Source of the DNA: JBBQWZ01 sp038210135
GTDB taxonomy: Bacteria > Acidobacteriota > Terriglobia > Bryobacterales > Bryobacteraceae
Direction: 5' to 3'
Length of the DNA: 64,000 nucleotides
Assembly (NCBI GenBank): GCA_038210135.1
Contig: JBBQWZ010000004.1
Span: 62,001 to 126,000 of the forward strand
A model generated the notes under the pieces. That model saw only the letters and a program-made list of their open reading frames with translations, ran no database searches and was not told the origin of the DNA. Numbering within the stretch: the stretch's first letter is position 1; each line of letters opens with the position of its first letter. A program made the position numbers and the translations under genes. Positions 17,718-25,734 of the stretch are shown here, piece by piece.

Positions 17718-18197
17718 ATGACGAGTCCGGATCAGGTGATCCGATACGCGGATATGTTTTCAGCCATGGGCACGGAAGCCCGGCTGCGGATTATGCAATT
17801 GCTCCTTTCGGCCCACCCGAAAGGCCTTATCGTCGGCGAGATTCAATCGGAGCTCCGCATACCCGGCTCCACGCTGTCGCACCATCTCGACAAGCTGAAG
17901 AACGAAGGTCTGGTGAAGGTCCGGCGTGAGGGCACCTTTCTCTGGTACACGGCGAGCACCGAAGAATTACAGGAACTGCTTGGGTTTCTCTACGCGGAAT
18001 GCTGCACGCGGAACAAAGCCATCCAGCCGGAGAAGATCGCCGCGTTTGACGGCCAGGTGGCGGAGGCCGTCGTGATCGATGGCCAATTAACGAGCGTTTC
18101 GATTCGATCCCAAACGGGTTGCTGCGACCTACCCGCGGGCTGCGGCTGCGATCATGCGCCCGAAACGGCTTCCGCCGATACCTTCAAGCCGGAATAA
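17718..18197 (+). CDS. ArsR-family regulator with Cys-rich C-terminus
   Basis: 159 residues: an ArsR/HTH_20 winged helix (about 1-95, with Met-Gly-Thr-Glu-Ala-Arg-Leu-Arg-Ile and the recognition helix Gly-Ser-Thr-Leu-Ser-His-His-Leu-Asp-Lys-Leu). Next comes Phe-Leu-Tyr-Ala-Glu-Cys-Cys, the vicinal-cysteine site that As(III)- or persulfide-sensing ArsR proteins use. The tail contains a second cluster, Gly-Cys-Cys-Asp-Leu-Pro-Ala-Gly-Cys-Gly-Cys-Asp-His, which most ArsR proteins lack. It lies 72 bp after the RND gene and 42 bp before the peptide gene of the terpenoid cluster, so it could regulate either; head position favours the cluster. The inducer is inferred to be a thiophilic metal(loid) or a reactive sulfur species. 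Confidence 0.9.
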   Translation: MTSPDQVIRYADMFSAMGTEARLRIMQLLLSAHPKGLIVGEIQSELRIPGSTLSHHLDKLKNEGLVKVRREGTFLWYTASTEELQELLGFLYAECCTRNKAIQPEKIAAFDGQVAEAVVIDGQLTSVSIRSQTGCCDLPAGCGCDHAPETASADTFKPE

Positions 18198-18239
18198 GAG
18201 TCTCATCCTCAAGTCCTGAAATTTTGATCTGGAGGGCCT

Positions 18240-18326
18240 GTGGCCGCCGTCGAAGAAAAACTTGCCAGCAATCAATCGGAGTCGCCGGAGGAGAGTCCAA
18301 AGGACGTGTGTTGCTCAAAGAGTTAA
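18240..18326 (+). CDS. 28-residue peptide with C-terminal CCSKS
   Basis: A GTG at 18240 is preceded by a strong Shine-Dalgarno sequence, GGAGG at 18231-18235. It opens a 28-codon frame closed by TAA at 18324. The product is acidic and Ser/Glu-rich (Glu-Ser-Pro-Glu-Glu-Ser-Pro) and ends Asp-Val-Cys-Cys-Ser-Lys-Ser. The last 19 bases overlap the proposed start of the ligase gene in another frame, which suggests translational coupling. Size, Cys tail and position next to a SPASM-like radical SAM gene and a prenyl synthase recall a peptide precursor or carrier; alternatives are a regulatory leader peptide or a chance frame. I do not recognise a family. Confidence 0.5.
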   Translation: MAAVEEKLASNQSESPEESPKDVCCSKS

Positions 18327-18931
18327 GCAGCACCGAAGCGTTTCTTTCGCGCGAACAGGAACTTCACTCGCAGAGCGAGCAAAGTGGGCGCGAAGTTGTG
18401 TGGGTCTGGGAAACCAAGCAATATTCGGTGGTGCTCGGGCGTTCCTCGAAGGCAGTGTCGGAAGTTCATCTCGCGGCTTGCAATGCCGATGGGGTCCCGG
18501 TTCTGCAACGCGGGTCCGGGGGTGGAACGGTGGTCCTGGGGCTAGGTTGCCTCAATTACTCGCTGGTGCTTTCCTTCGCGGCGCGTCCGGAATTGCAGCC
18601 TGTTGCGGATAGTTATCGACCGATTCTGGAGGCAGTCCTGAGAGCAACTGGAGTTTCGGATGGAAATCAGGCAGGAACCGATTTGATGGTTCAGAACCGG
18701 AAATTTTCGGGCTGCTCGCAGCGCCGGATGCGGCATACGCTTCTGCATCACGGGACGCTGCTCTACGCATTCGATCTAGACCGCGTCAGCCGCTACCTGC
18801 GGCAACCGGTTCGTCAGCCCGTCCATCGACAGGCACGAACGCACGCGGAGTTCCTGACGAACGTTCCGCTCCGCGGCGATTTCGCCACGCGCCTGGCGGC
18901 AGAGTTTCCCCAAGCGCAGGTGATCTCTTGA
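18308..18931 (+). CDS. Lipoate-protein ligase A family protein
   Basis: 207 residues from GTG 18308; the frame is open further upstream, but that part overlaps the regulator and lacks a good start. The LplA/BPL signatures are present: Val-Val-Leu-Gly-Arg-Ser near residue 40, Arg-Gly-Ser-Gly-Gly-Gly-Thr-Val at 68-75, Cys-Leu-Asn-Tyr-Ser-Leu, the catalytic Lys132 in Arg-Lys-Phe-Ser-Gly, and Gln-Arg-Arg followed by Leu-His-His-Gly-Thr. It should activate lipoate (or a related acid) with ATP and attach it to the lysine of the GcvH-like protein encoded two genes downstream. There is no LplA C-terminal accessory domain. The stop overlaps the next start (TTGA). Confidence 0.85.
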   Translation: MLLKELSSTEAFLSREQELHSQSEQSGREVVWVWETKQYSVVLGRSSKAVSEVHLAACNADGVPVLQRGSGGGTVVLGLGCLNYSLVLSFAARPELQPVADSYRPILEAVLRATGVSDGNQAGTDLMVQNRKFSGCSQRRMRHTLLHHGTLLYAFDLDRVSRYLRQPVRQPVHRQARTHAEFLTNVPLRGDFATRLAAEFPQAQVIS

Positions 18932-20079
18932 GTGGGCAGAGGCCGGTTTATCTGGACTGCGCGGCGTCGGCGCCTCCGGATCCGCGCGTCGTCGACCTGA
19001 TGCACCGGTACCTGACAGTGGAATTCGGAAATCAGGGGAGCCGCACGCACGGGTACGGCGATCAAGCGCGCCAGGCTGTCGAGCGTGCTCGCGATCAGGT
19101 CGCCAAGGTCGTATCGGCGCGAAGGAGCGAAGTCGTTTTTACGAGCGGCGCGACGGAAGCCAATAATCTGGCCATTTTCGGGATCGCGAAATCCGCCGGC
19201 CGCGGGCACATTGTAACGACGGCGATCGAGCATCCGGCGGCGATGGAACCGGTCATTGAGTTGGAGAATCGCGGCTTCGCGGTGACCCGGGTAGCGCCGA
19301 AAGCCGGCGGTTGGGTGGATGCTTCCGAAGTTCTTGCGGCAATCCGGCCGGACACGATTCTCGTTAGCGTGATGCAGGTCAACAACGAAACCGGCGCACT
19401 GCAGCCCATAGGCGAAATTGCGGACGGAATGGCCGCTTCCACCGCGCTGTTCCACGTCGATGCCGCGCAGGGTTTCGGGAAGATTCTGCCGCCGCTTCGC
19501 CATCCGCGGATCGATTTAATTGCGATCAGCGCCCACAAATTCGGCGGTCCGCAAGGCGTCGGAGCTCTCGTCGTGCGAAAGCGGGAATCGGGGATTGGCG
19601 TCAGTCCGCTGATGTTTGGCGGCGGTCAGGAACGCGGTTTGCGGCCAGGGACTTTGCCCACGCACCTGATCGCAGGATTCGGTTTGGCAGCTGAGCTAGC
19701 CGTCCTCGAACAAGATCAACGGCTGGGTCAGGCGACGGCCTTTCGAGCGAAATTGCTGGACGGCCTTACTCTAACCGGCTTCGTCCGGAACGGGGACCCA
19801 GAGCGCCTATCGCCGTACATCCTCAATATCTCGTTTCCCGGCTTCGACAGCGAACAGGTGATCGACGCTTGGAGCGAAATCGCGGCGGTCTCGAATGGCT
19901 CGGCCTGCGCGTCGCATCAGGCCCATTGCAGCTACGTCCTGAACGCCATGGGTATCGATGACGAACGCGCGGGTGGAGCGATCCGGATGTCGTGGGGTCC
20001 ATCGACCGTGATGCCGGATCTGGCGGCGATGGTCAAGGCCCTCGAAGCGATTCCGGCGAGGACGCATGGCCGCGGCTAA
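18928..20079 (+). CDS. Cysteine desulfurase (NifS/IscS-like)
   Basis: A 383-residue class V aminotransferase beginning at TTG 18928 inside the ligase stop (TTGA). The signatures are Tyr-Leu-Asp-Cys-Ala-Ala-Ser-Ala near the start, Thr-Ser-Gly-Ala-Thr-Glu-Ala-Asn-Asn, the PLP-binding Lys204 in Ser-Ala-His-Lys-Phe-Gly-Gly-Pro, and the catalytic Cys327 in Asn-Gly-Ser-Ala-Cys-Ala-Ser. It should convert L-cysteine to alanine and deliver a persulfide. Its place in a cluster with lipoyl and Fe-S proteins suggests a dedicated sulfur donor, rather than the housekeeping IscS, which normally sits with iscU. Confidence 0.92.
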   Translation: MSGQRPVYLDCAASAPPDPRVVDLMHRYLTVEFGNQGSRTHGYGDQARQAVERARDQVAKVVSARRSEVVFTSGATEANNLAIFGIAKSAGRGHIVTTAIEHPAAMEPVIELENRGFAVTRVAPKAGGWVDASEVLAAIRPDTILVSVMQVNNETGALQPIGEIADGMAASTALFHVDAAQGFGKILPPLRHPRIDLIAISAHKFGGPQGVGALVVRKRESGIGVSPLMFGGGQERGLRPGTLPTHLIAGFGLAAELAVLEQDQRLGQATAFRAKLLDGLTLTGFVRNGDPERLSPYILNISFPGFDSEQVIDAWSEIAAVSNGSACASHQAHCSYVLNAMGIDDERAGGAIRMSWGPSTVMPDLAAMVKALEAIPARTHGRG

Positions 20080-20539
20080 TCAGGGCACAATCTATTACAA
20101 GAGGACGCGTTTCCTAACGCATCTTCCGGTGGGTCGTCTCTACACCAAGTCGCATGGTTGGCTGCTCGAAGTGCGTCCGGGCGTGTGGCGAGTCGGGCTG
20201 ACCAAGTTCGCAAGCCGGATGCTGGGAGACGTGGTAGAGTTTGGTTTCAATGTTCGGAGCGGCGAAGTCGTCGCAGTTGGGCAAAGTGTTGGCTGGATCG
20301 AAGGTTTTAAAGCGATTTCAGACATTTACTGCGTGGCTGACGGCGAGTTCCTGGGACCCAATCCGGCCTTGGATTCCGACATTACGCTATTCGATTCGAA
20401 GCCCTATGGCGACGGATGGCTCTATGAAGTACGGGGCACGCCGGACCCCGCGGTTGTGGACGTTCAGGGATATATAGCGATTTTGGACGCCACAATCGAT
20501 AAGATGGTCGAAAGCCGTCACGACGAGGCTCATGAATAA
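20066..20539 (+). CDS. GcvH-like lipoyl-carrier protein
   Basis: 157 residues. The lipoyl domain spans about residues 28-110: His-Gly-Trp-Leu, Val-Gly-Leu-Thr-Lys-Phe-Ala, Leu-Gly-Asp-Val-Val-Glu-Phe, and the modification site Glu-Gly-Phe-Lys-Ala with Lys82, followed by Ser-Asp-Ile-Tyr-Cys-Val-Ala-Asp-Gly-Glu. This is the glycine-cleavage H-protein fold, but no gcvT or gcvP is nearby, and the N-terminus has about 20 additional residues. H-like proteins outside glycine cleavage (LbpA in sulfur-oxidising sHdr systems) are lipoylated by dedicated LplA-like ligases, and the ligase here is two genes upstream. It overlaps the desulfurase gene by 14 bp and the GTPase gene by 8 bp. Confidence 0.88.
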   Translation: MAAANQGTIYYKRTRFLTHLPVGRLYTKSHGWLLEVRPGVWRVGLTKFASRMLGDVVEFGFNVRSGEVVAVGQSVGWIEGFKAISDIYCVADGEFLGPNPALDSDITLFDSKPYGDGWLYEVRGTPDPAVVDVQGYIAILDATIDKMVESRHDEAHE

Positions 20540-21632
20540 GGCGCGGTACATCATGATCGGCGGCTTCCTTGGAGCCGGCAAAACCACGGCCGTGCTCGCC
20601 CTCGCGCGCCATCTTCGCGCTGCCGGCAAACGTCCTGGCTTGATTACCAACGATCAAAGTTTCGGCTTGGTGGATACGGCCATGCTCACCTCGCAGGGCT
20701 TCGACGTCGAGGAAATCGGCGGGGGCTGCTTCTGCTGCCGGTTCAATTCCCTGATCGAGGCATCTGAAAATCTTTCCCGCGAGGCGCGGCCCGATGTCTT
20801 TATCGCCGAGCCTGTGGGAAGCTGCACGGATTTGCGCGCGGCCGTGAGTTATCCGCTGCGGCGGATTTACGGTGACGATTTTGAAGTAGCGCCGCTAAGC
20901 GTCCTTGTCGATCCGCTTCGCGCGGAGCGAATCCTCGGACTCGCGGAAGGCCGTGCGTTTGCGCCCAAAGTGCAATACGTCTACGAAAAGCAGCTCGAAG
21001 AAGCGGACGCGATCGTCATCAATAAGGCGGATCTGCTCGATGAAGCGAGGCTGGCTGGTTTGCGCGTCGCATTGGCTGGCCGTTATCCGCAAGCGCTGAT
21101 CTTTTCGGTCTCGGCGCGCACGGGTTCGGGGCTCGATGCCTGGTTCGAGTACGTGCAGACCGTTTCCGGCGGCTCGCAAGCGGCTCCGGACGTGGATTAC
21201 GAAGTGTATGCCGAAGGCGAAGCTCTTTTGGGCTGGCTGAATTGCACTGTCAGCCTACACGCAAAAACTGAATTCGACGGCAACGCGTTTCTCGAATCGC
21301 TCGCTGGCCGGTTGCGCGCGGGCATGGATACGGGCGAGATCGCTCACTTAAAAATGACACTGTCGCCTGAGGAGGGCAACGATATCGCCGTTCTCAATCT
21401 TGTTCGGAACGACGGCGTTGCCGAGCTTTCGCATCAATTGCAGGCGCCGGTTTCGCGCGGTCTCCTGATCGTCAACATGCGCGCCGAAGACGATCCGGAA
21501 CAGCTTTGGGCGCGGATGCAGACTGCTCTCGGCGAAACCGCTTCCGAATTCGGAACGTTGGCTACTGTCGATCAGCATGAATTCTTCCGGCCCGCCAAAC
21601 CGAATCCGACACACCGGATGGCGACCGTATGA
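20532..21632 (+). CDS. CobW/COG0523-family GTPase
   Basis: 366 residues. Walker A is Gly-Gly-Phe-Leu-Gly-Ala-Gly-Lys-Thr-Thr (10-19). The family metal motif is Gly-Gly-Cys-Phe-Cys-Cys (Cys66, 68, 69), and the base-recognition motif is Asn-Lys-Ala-Asp. The C-terminal domain (about 225-366) lacks the His-rich stretch of many zinc chaperones. COG0523 proteins insert or deliver metals (Zn, Co, Fe) into partner enzymes at the cost of GTP; here the client may be one of the Fe-S or terpene enzymes of the operon. The gene overlaps both neighbours (8 bp and a 4-bp ATGA). Confidence 0.9.
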   Translation: MNKARYIMIGGFLGAGKTTAVLALARHLRAAGKRPGLITNDQSFGLVDTAMLTSQGFDVEEIGGGCFCCRFNSLIEASENLSREARPDVFIAEPVGSCTDLRAAVSYPLRRIYGDDFEVAPLSVLVDPLRAERILGLAEGRAFAPKVQYVYEKQLEEADAIVINKADLLDEARLAGLRVALAGRYPQALIFSVSARTGSGLDAWFEYVQTVSGGSQAAPDVDYEVYAEGEALLGWLNCTVSLHAKTEFDGNAFLESLAGRLRAGMDTGEIAHLKMTLSPEEGNDIAVLNLVRNDGVAELSHQLQAPVSRGLLIVNMRAEDDPEQLWARMQTALGETASEFGTLATVDQHEFFRPAKPNPTHRMATV

Positions 21633-21952
21633 CGCGTATCGTTTACTGCAATTGCTCGTTCGCGCGCGTACTCGCTCCGGAGGTGAAAAACCGGGTGCTC
21701 GAGGGATTAGCCGCAAGCGGGCAGGCATTCGACGCCGTACCGGACTTGTGCGAAATGTCCGCGCGCAAGGATCCAGCGCTGGTGCAGATCGCGCAGGGCG
21801 ACGTCACGATCGCCGCATGCTATCCGCGTGCGGTCCGTTGGTTGTTTTCCGCAGCCGGAGCGCCCCTCGATCCTCAGCGCGCAAACATCTTGAATATGCG
21901 GTCGGACTCGGCGGAATCCGTCCTCGCTTCGCTGTACGGAGGTGCGCAATGA
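21629..21952 (+). CDS. Small HdrA-N-like redox protein
   Basis: 107 residues. The N-terminus has Val-Tyr-Cys-Asn-Cys-Ser, then Asp-Leu-Cys-Glu-Met-Ser-Ala-Arg-Lys-Asp-Pro and Ala-Ala-Cys-Tyr-Pro-Arg-Ala-Val-Arg-Trp-Leu-Phe. The order resembles the N-terminal domain of heterodisulfide-reductase subunit A (Cys-x-Cys-Gly, then a conserved Cys, then Ala-Ala-Cys-Ser-Pro-Arg). That similarity is judged by eye, and the protein lacks the flavin domain of HdrA. It overlaps the CobW gene and the ferredoxin gene by ATGA on each side. The stop overlaps the downstream start just after a GGAGG, so it is tightly co-translated with the ferredoxin and probably works with it in electron transfer. Confidence 0.65.
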   Translation: MTRIVYCNCSFARVLAPEVKNRVLEGLAASGQAFDAVPDLCEMSARKDPALVQIAQGDVTIAACYPRAVRWLFSAAGAPLDPQRANILNMRSDSAESVLASLYGGAQ

Positions 21953-22791
21953 GCTTCCGCGTCGCTCTATATGAAAGCGATGGAGCGCTGCCGCTCGAAG
22001 ATTCGCAGCGCTCGGCGATTTTGCGTGGGCTGCTCGAAAAGGGCTACCGGGTTTCGTCGATCCGCAAAGGCGGAATCGTCGCCGATGCCGGCGAAGACGC
22101 TTTGCTGGTGCTCGGGCGATTTGAAAGCACGACGCCCGCGGCTGCCGCCGATGGCGCCGTCCGCGTCTCGTTTCGCAATGTCGACGGTCTGGAGCCCGCT
22201 GCCATAACAGCTCTGGTCGAAGAAGGGCGGACCGCGGTGGCGGCTCCAGAGCCCGGCAAGTGGAAGCCCTGGTTCCCGGTCATCGACTACTCACGCTGTA
22301 CCAACTGCATGCAGTGCCTGAGCTTTTGTCTGTTCGAGGTTTACGGCGTTTCGAGCGATCACAAAATCCAGGTGCAGAACGAGACGAACTGCAAAACCGA
22401 GTGTCCGGCTTGTTCGCGCGTCTGTCCAGAAGTCGCCATCCTATTTCCGAAATACCGGCATAGCCCGATCAACGGCGACGAAGTGAACGCCGACGATATG
22501 CGGCGCGAAGCGTTGAAGGTTGATATTTCCGCGCTTCTGGGCGGAGATATTTACGCCGCGCTCCGCGATCGCTCGGCTAAATCCAAGTCGAGATTTTCGA
22601 AAGAGCGCGACGAAGAACGCGCCATCAAAGAACGTGCGAACTGTCTGGTGAAGTTGACGAAAGAAGCCGGCATTCCGCCGGAAGTGCTGGCATCCCTGCC
22701 GTCGCCCGAAGAAATTCTTATCAAGGCCGAAGCCGCCAAACAACGCGCGCAAATCGCACTGGCGCAAAACGCAATCGAGCAACCCAAATGA
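21949..22791 (+). CDS. Ferredoxin-domain protein, two [4Fe-4S] motifs
   Basis: 280 residues from the ATG at 21949 (GGAGG 7 nt upstream, ATGA overlap with the preceding stop); the frame is open further upstream but only as an overlap. Residues 1-105 have no recognisable motif. Then come Cys117-x2-Cys120-x2-Cys123-x3-Cys127 and Cys148-x3-Cys152-x2-Cys155-x3-Cys159-Pro; the second cluster spacing is slightly non-standard. The C-terminal 90 residues are charged and helical. It is a likely low-potential electron donor for the radical SAM enzyme immediately downstream, whose ATG overlaps its stop (ATGA). Confidence 0.85.
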   Translation: MSFRVALYESDGALPLEDSQRSAILRGLLEKGYRVSSIRKGGIVADAGEDALLVLGRFESTTPAAAADGAVRVSFRNVDGLEPAAITALVEEGRTAVAAPEPGKWKPWFPVIDYSRCTNCMQCLSFCLFEVYGVSSDHKIQVQNETNCKTECPACSRVCPEVAILFPKYRHSPINGDEVNADDMRREALKVDISALLGGDIYAALRDRSAKSKSRFSKERDEERAIKERANCLVKLTKEAGIPPEVLASLPSPEEILIKAEAAKQRAQIALAQNAIEQPK

Positions 22792-23978
22792 TTTATCAGT
22801 TCGGAAAACGGATGCTGACCGAAGTCGATCCGCGTCTTCTCGGCAAGATCGCCTGGAACTTCGGCGTGAAGGGCGTCCGCTCCGTGGAGCTCTACAAGAA
22901 AAGGCTGAAGCGGGGCGAGCATTTCCCCCCGTTCCTGTTTATTTCGGTGATCTCCGGCTGCCAGCTTCGTTGCCAGGGTTGCTGGGTGGATGTGGACAAG
23001 CCATCGAAGAGCATCGCGATCGAGGATCTGAACAAGCTGATCAACGACGCGAAGGCGCACGGGAATTCCTATTTCGGAATTCTCGGCGGCGAGCCGTTCC
23101 TGTATCCGCATCTCATTGAGCTTTTCGAGACGCACCCGGATTGCTACTTCCAGGTTTTCACCAACGGCCAGTTGATTACCGACGCCGTCGCCAAGGAGTT
23201 GCGCCGGGTCGGCAACGTGACGCCGCTGATTAGCATCGAAGGCAGCGAAGTGATCAGCGACGAGCGCCGGGGCCGTCTCAACGTCCTGAGTAAAACCTTG
23301 GCGGGCCTCGAAAATTGCCGCAAAAATAAGCTGATCACCGGCGTGGCAACCAGCGTCTGCCAGACCAATATCGATCTGGTTTCTGAATCGTGGCTGCGCC
23401 GCCTGATCGATCTCGGCGTGCATTACGCCTGGTTCCACACGTACCGCGTGGTCGGTCCCAAGCCGTCGGGTGAGCTCGCTCTATCGCCCGAGCAAGTGTT
23501 GAAAATTCGTAAATTCGCGGTCGAAATGCGGGCGAAACTTCCGATCGCGATTGTGGACGCATATTGGGACGACAAGGGCGAGGCACTGTGCCCGATGGCG
23601 ACCGGCGTCAGCCACCACATCAGCCCCTATGGCGATATCGAGCCGTGCCCGATTATTCAGTTCGCGACGGAAAACATCAAAGAGAATCCGAGCATCTACG
23701 ATCTGATGAACGGGTCCGAATTCCTGCGCGACTTCCGTGAAACGGCTGCCAAGGCGACTCGTGGCTGTATCGTGCTCGAGCGTCCGGACCTGGTGCAGAT
23801 CCTGGTCCAAAAGCATGGCGCGCGCGACACGACACAACGCGGAACCGCTCTCGCCGAAATGGAAAAGCTCGTACCCCGAACCAGCCAGCATAACCCTGGC
23901 AACGAAATTCCGGAAGAGCACTGGGCTTACCGCATTGCCAAAAAACATTGGTTCTTCGGCTTCGGTGCGTATTCGTAG
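22788..23978 (+). CDS. Radical SAM enzyme with SPASM/twitch-like C-terminus
   Basis: 396 residues. The radical SAM cluster motif is Ser-Gly-Cys58-x3-Cys62-x2-Cys65-Trp. It is followed by Gly-Gly-Glu-Pro (the SAM amino-group motif, in Ile-Leu-Gly-Gly-Glu-Pro-Phe-Leu) and Ser-Ile-Glu-Gly. The C-terminal part contains Cys268, Cys287 in Gly-Asp-Ile-Glu-Pro-Cys-Pro-Ile, and Cys327, the pattern of a SPASM/twitch auxiliary cluster. SPASM enzymes mostly modify peptides or carry out redox chemistry on small molecules. The N-terminal 40 residues are basic and amphipathic and could touch the membrane. There is no B12-binding domain. It differs from HpnH, the adenosylhopane enzyme. The substrate is unknown. 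Confidence 0.9.
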   Translation: MIYQFGKRMLTEVDPRLLGKIAWNFGVKGVRSVELYKKRLKRGEHFPPFLFISVISGCQLRCQGCWVDVDKPSKSIAIEDLNKLINDAKAHGNSYFGILGGEPFLYPHLIELFETHPDCYFQVFTNGQLITDAVAKELRRVGNVTPLISIEGSEVISDERRGRLNVLSKTLAGLENCRKNKLITGVATSVCQTNIDLVSESWLRRLIDLGVHYAWFHTYRVVGPKPSGELALSPEQVLKIRKFAVEMRAKLPIAIVDAYWDDKGEALCPMATGVSHHISPYGDIEPCPIIQFATENIKENPSIYDLMNGSEFLRDFRETAAKATRGCIVLERPDLVQILVQKHGARDTTQRGTALAEMEKLVPRTSQHNPGNEIPEEHWAYRIAKKHWFFGFGAYS

Positions 23979-24006
23979 ACAATAGACAGAAGGCGACACG
24001 AGGCAC

Positions 24007-25734
24007 ATGCAGTTATCCGTCATCAACCTGCCGAAAGCGGTTCCGATGCTTCCCGATCGTCCTCCTCAGGAGACGATCCCGCAGACTCGCGCGGAACGGG
24101 AGGGCATGCGCGTAACGGTGCAGCGTTACGTCGTCGCGCATCGCGACAAGCTGGTTCCGCCGCTGGTGCTGAATGAACTGCGCACCTTCGCCGAAGATCT
24201 CGTGGCGCGCACTGGAACCGATATCAAGTACACCGACTACGTCGGGGTCCTGCTCAATAACGAGATTTGGCGTGAGCATTTAGCGACCGTTCCTTTCGAG
24301 CGCCGGTTGCTTCTGATGCCGAAATGCCTGCGCGTCGAAGACCGCTGCCCCGCTCCGTTCGATGAATTTGGTCTACTGTGCAAGCAGTGCGGATTGTGTT
24401 CGATCCAGGATCTCCAGGAAGAAGCAGAGAAACTCGGCTACGCCGTGCTCGTCGCGGAAGGTTCCGCTCTGGTGATGGCTCTGATCCAAACCGGCAAGAT
24501 CGACGCCATCGTCGGCGTCAGCTGCCTCAGCGTTCTCGAACGCGCGTTCCCCTACATGGAAGCTGCCGCGATTCCCGGTATCGCGATTCCGCTTCTGCAG
24601 GACGACTGCAAAGATACCGGTGTGGATGTCGAATGGGTTTGGGAAGTCCTGCACCTCACGAGCGAGGACCGCACGCGCCGCCTGGATCTTGAGCGTCTAA
24701 AGGAAGACGTTCGCGGCTGGTTCTCAACGGATTCGCTTAACGAGGTGCTGGGTAAGCCCGGCGGCAAGACCGAGGAAATTGCTCGCGACTGGATGGCTCG
24801 CGACGGCAAGCGCTGGCGTCCTTTCCTTACGGCGTGCGCCTATAAGGCGATGGTAGACAATCCGGACTTGGCACTGCCTCGCAGTCTCCGCGACGTCGCT
24901 GTCGCTGTCGAATGCTTCCATAAGGCTTCGCTGATCCACGACGACATCGAAGATGATGACGCGGAACGCTACGGAAAGCAGGCCCTTCACGTCGAACACG
25001 GAGTCGCGGTCGCATTAAACGTCGGTGATTTTCTGCTCGGCGAAGGATACCGCTTACTCGCTTCGCTTCCAGACGACGTATCTGCCCAAACGCGCGTCCA
25101 AATGCTTCGCGTCGCGGCCGAAGGTCAAAAGATGCTCTGCATCGGACAGGGCGCGGAACTCACATGGGCTCGCGATCCGCAGCCGATGCGGATGGAAAAG
25201 GTCCTCGAGATCTTCAGTCAGAAGACCGCGCCCGCCTTTGAAGTTGCGCTGCAGTTGGGCGCTCTCTATTCCGGATCCGGTGACGACGTCGCGGCCGCTT
25301 TGAAACGCTACAGTGAGGCGCTCGGCATCGCGTATCAGATTCAGGATGACCTCGACGATCTGGTCGCGGAAAACATTTCGGACGTCAGTGCAATGCGTCC
25401 ATCGCTTCCGATGGCGATTGCGCTCGAACGCGCCAAGGGCGACGCAAAGGCAACGGCGGAGCGGTTCTGGAAACGCGCCGCGCTGCCGGAAGACGAAGCC
25501 GCACTGCGGCAGTTGTTGATCGACGCGAAGGTGGAAGACCGCTGCCGCGGCCTGTTCGAATCCTACAAGGAAGAAGCGATTCGCTCGCTGCAGAGCATCG
25601 AGCACGCCAGCCTGAAAGGCCTGCTGCGCCGCGTGATTGGAAAGATTTTCAGCGTGGAGATCAAGGGGTGGTGCAGTGAGTTTGAGGCTCGAAATGCTCC
25701 AGGTGGCGAGGTTGTCACCGAAACAGTTGGGTGA
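24007..25734 (+). CDS. DUF116-polyprenyl diphosphate synthase fusion
   Basis: 575 residues, about 250 more than a usual polyprenyl synthase. Residues 1-225 match DUF116: a Cys-rich segment Cys107-x6-Cys114-x10-Cys125-x2-Cys128-x2-Cys131, then a hydrophobic alpha/beta part with Ile-Val-Gly-Val-Ser-Cys. Residues 235-560 are an isoprenyl diphosphate synthase with the first Asp-rich motif Asp-Asp-Ile-Glu-Asp-Asp-Asp (312-318) and the second Asp-Asp-Leu-Asp-Asp (447-451), so both Mg-binding motifs are intact. It should make GPP/FPP/GGPP-type chains; the DUF116 Cys set may bind an Fe-S cluster. The fusion ties the terpene part of the cluster to the Fe-S/lipoyl part. The C-terminus overlaps the next gene by 59 bp. 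Confidence 0.88.
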   Translation: MQLSVINLPKAVPMLPDRPPQETIPQTRAEREGMRVTVQRYVVAHRDKLVPPLVLNELRTFAEDLVARTGTDIKYTDYVGVLLNNEIWREHLATVPFERRLLLMPKCLRVEDRCPAPFDEFGLLCKQCGLCSIQDLQEEAEKLGYAVLVAEGSALVMALIQTGKIDAIVGVSCLSVLERAFPYMEAAAIPGIAIPLLQDDCKDTGVDVEWVWEVLHLTSEDRTRRLDLERLKEDVRGWFSTDSLNEVLGKPGGKTEEIARDWMARDGKRWRPFLTACAYKAMVDNPDLALPRSLRDVAVAVECFHKASLIHDDIEDDDAERYGKQALHVEHGVAVALNVGDFLLGEGYRLLASLPDDVSAQTRVQMLRVAAEGQKMLCIGQGAELTWARDPQPMRMEKVLEIFSQKTAPAFEVALQLGALYSGSGDDVAAALKRYSEALGIAYQIQDDLDDLVAENISDVSAMRPSLPMAIALERAKGDAKATAERFWKRAALPEDEAALRQLLIDAKVEDRCRGLFESYKEEAIRSLQSIEHASLKGLLRRVIGKIFSVEIKGWCSEFEARNAPGGEVVTETVG

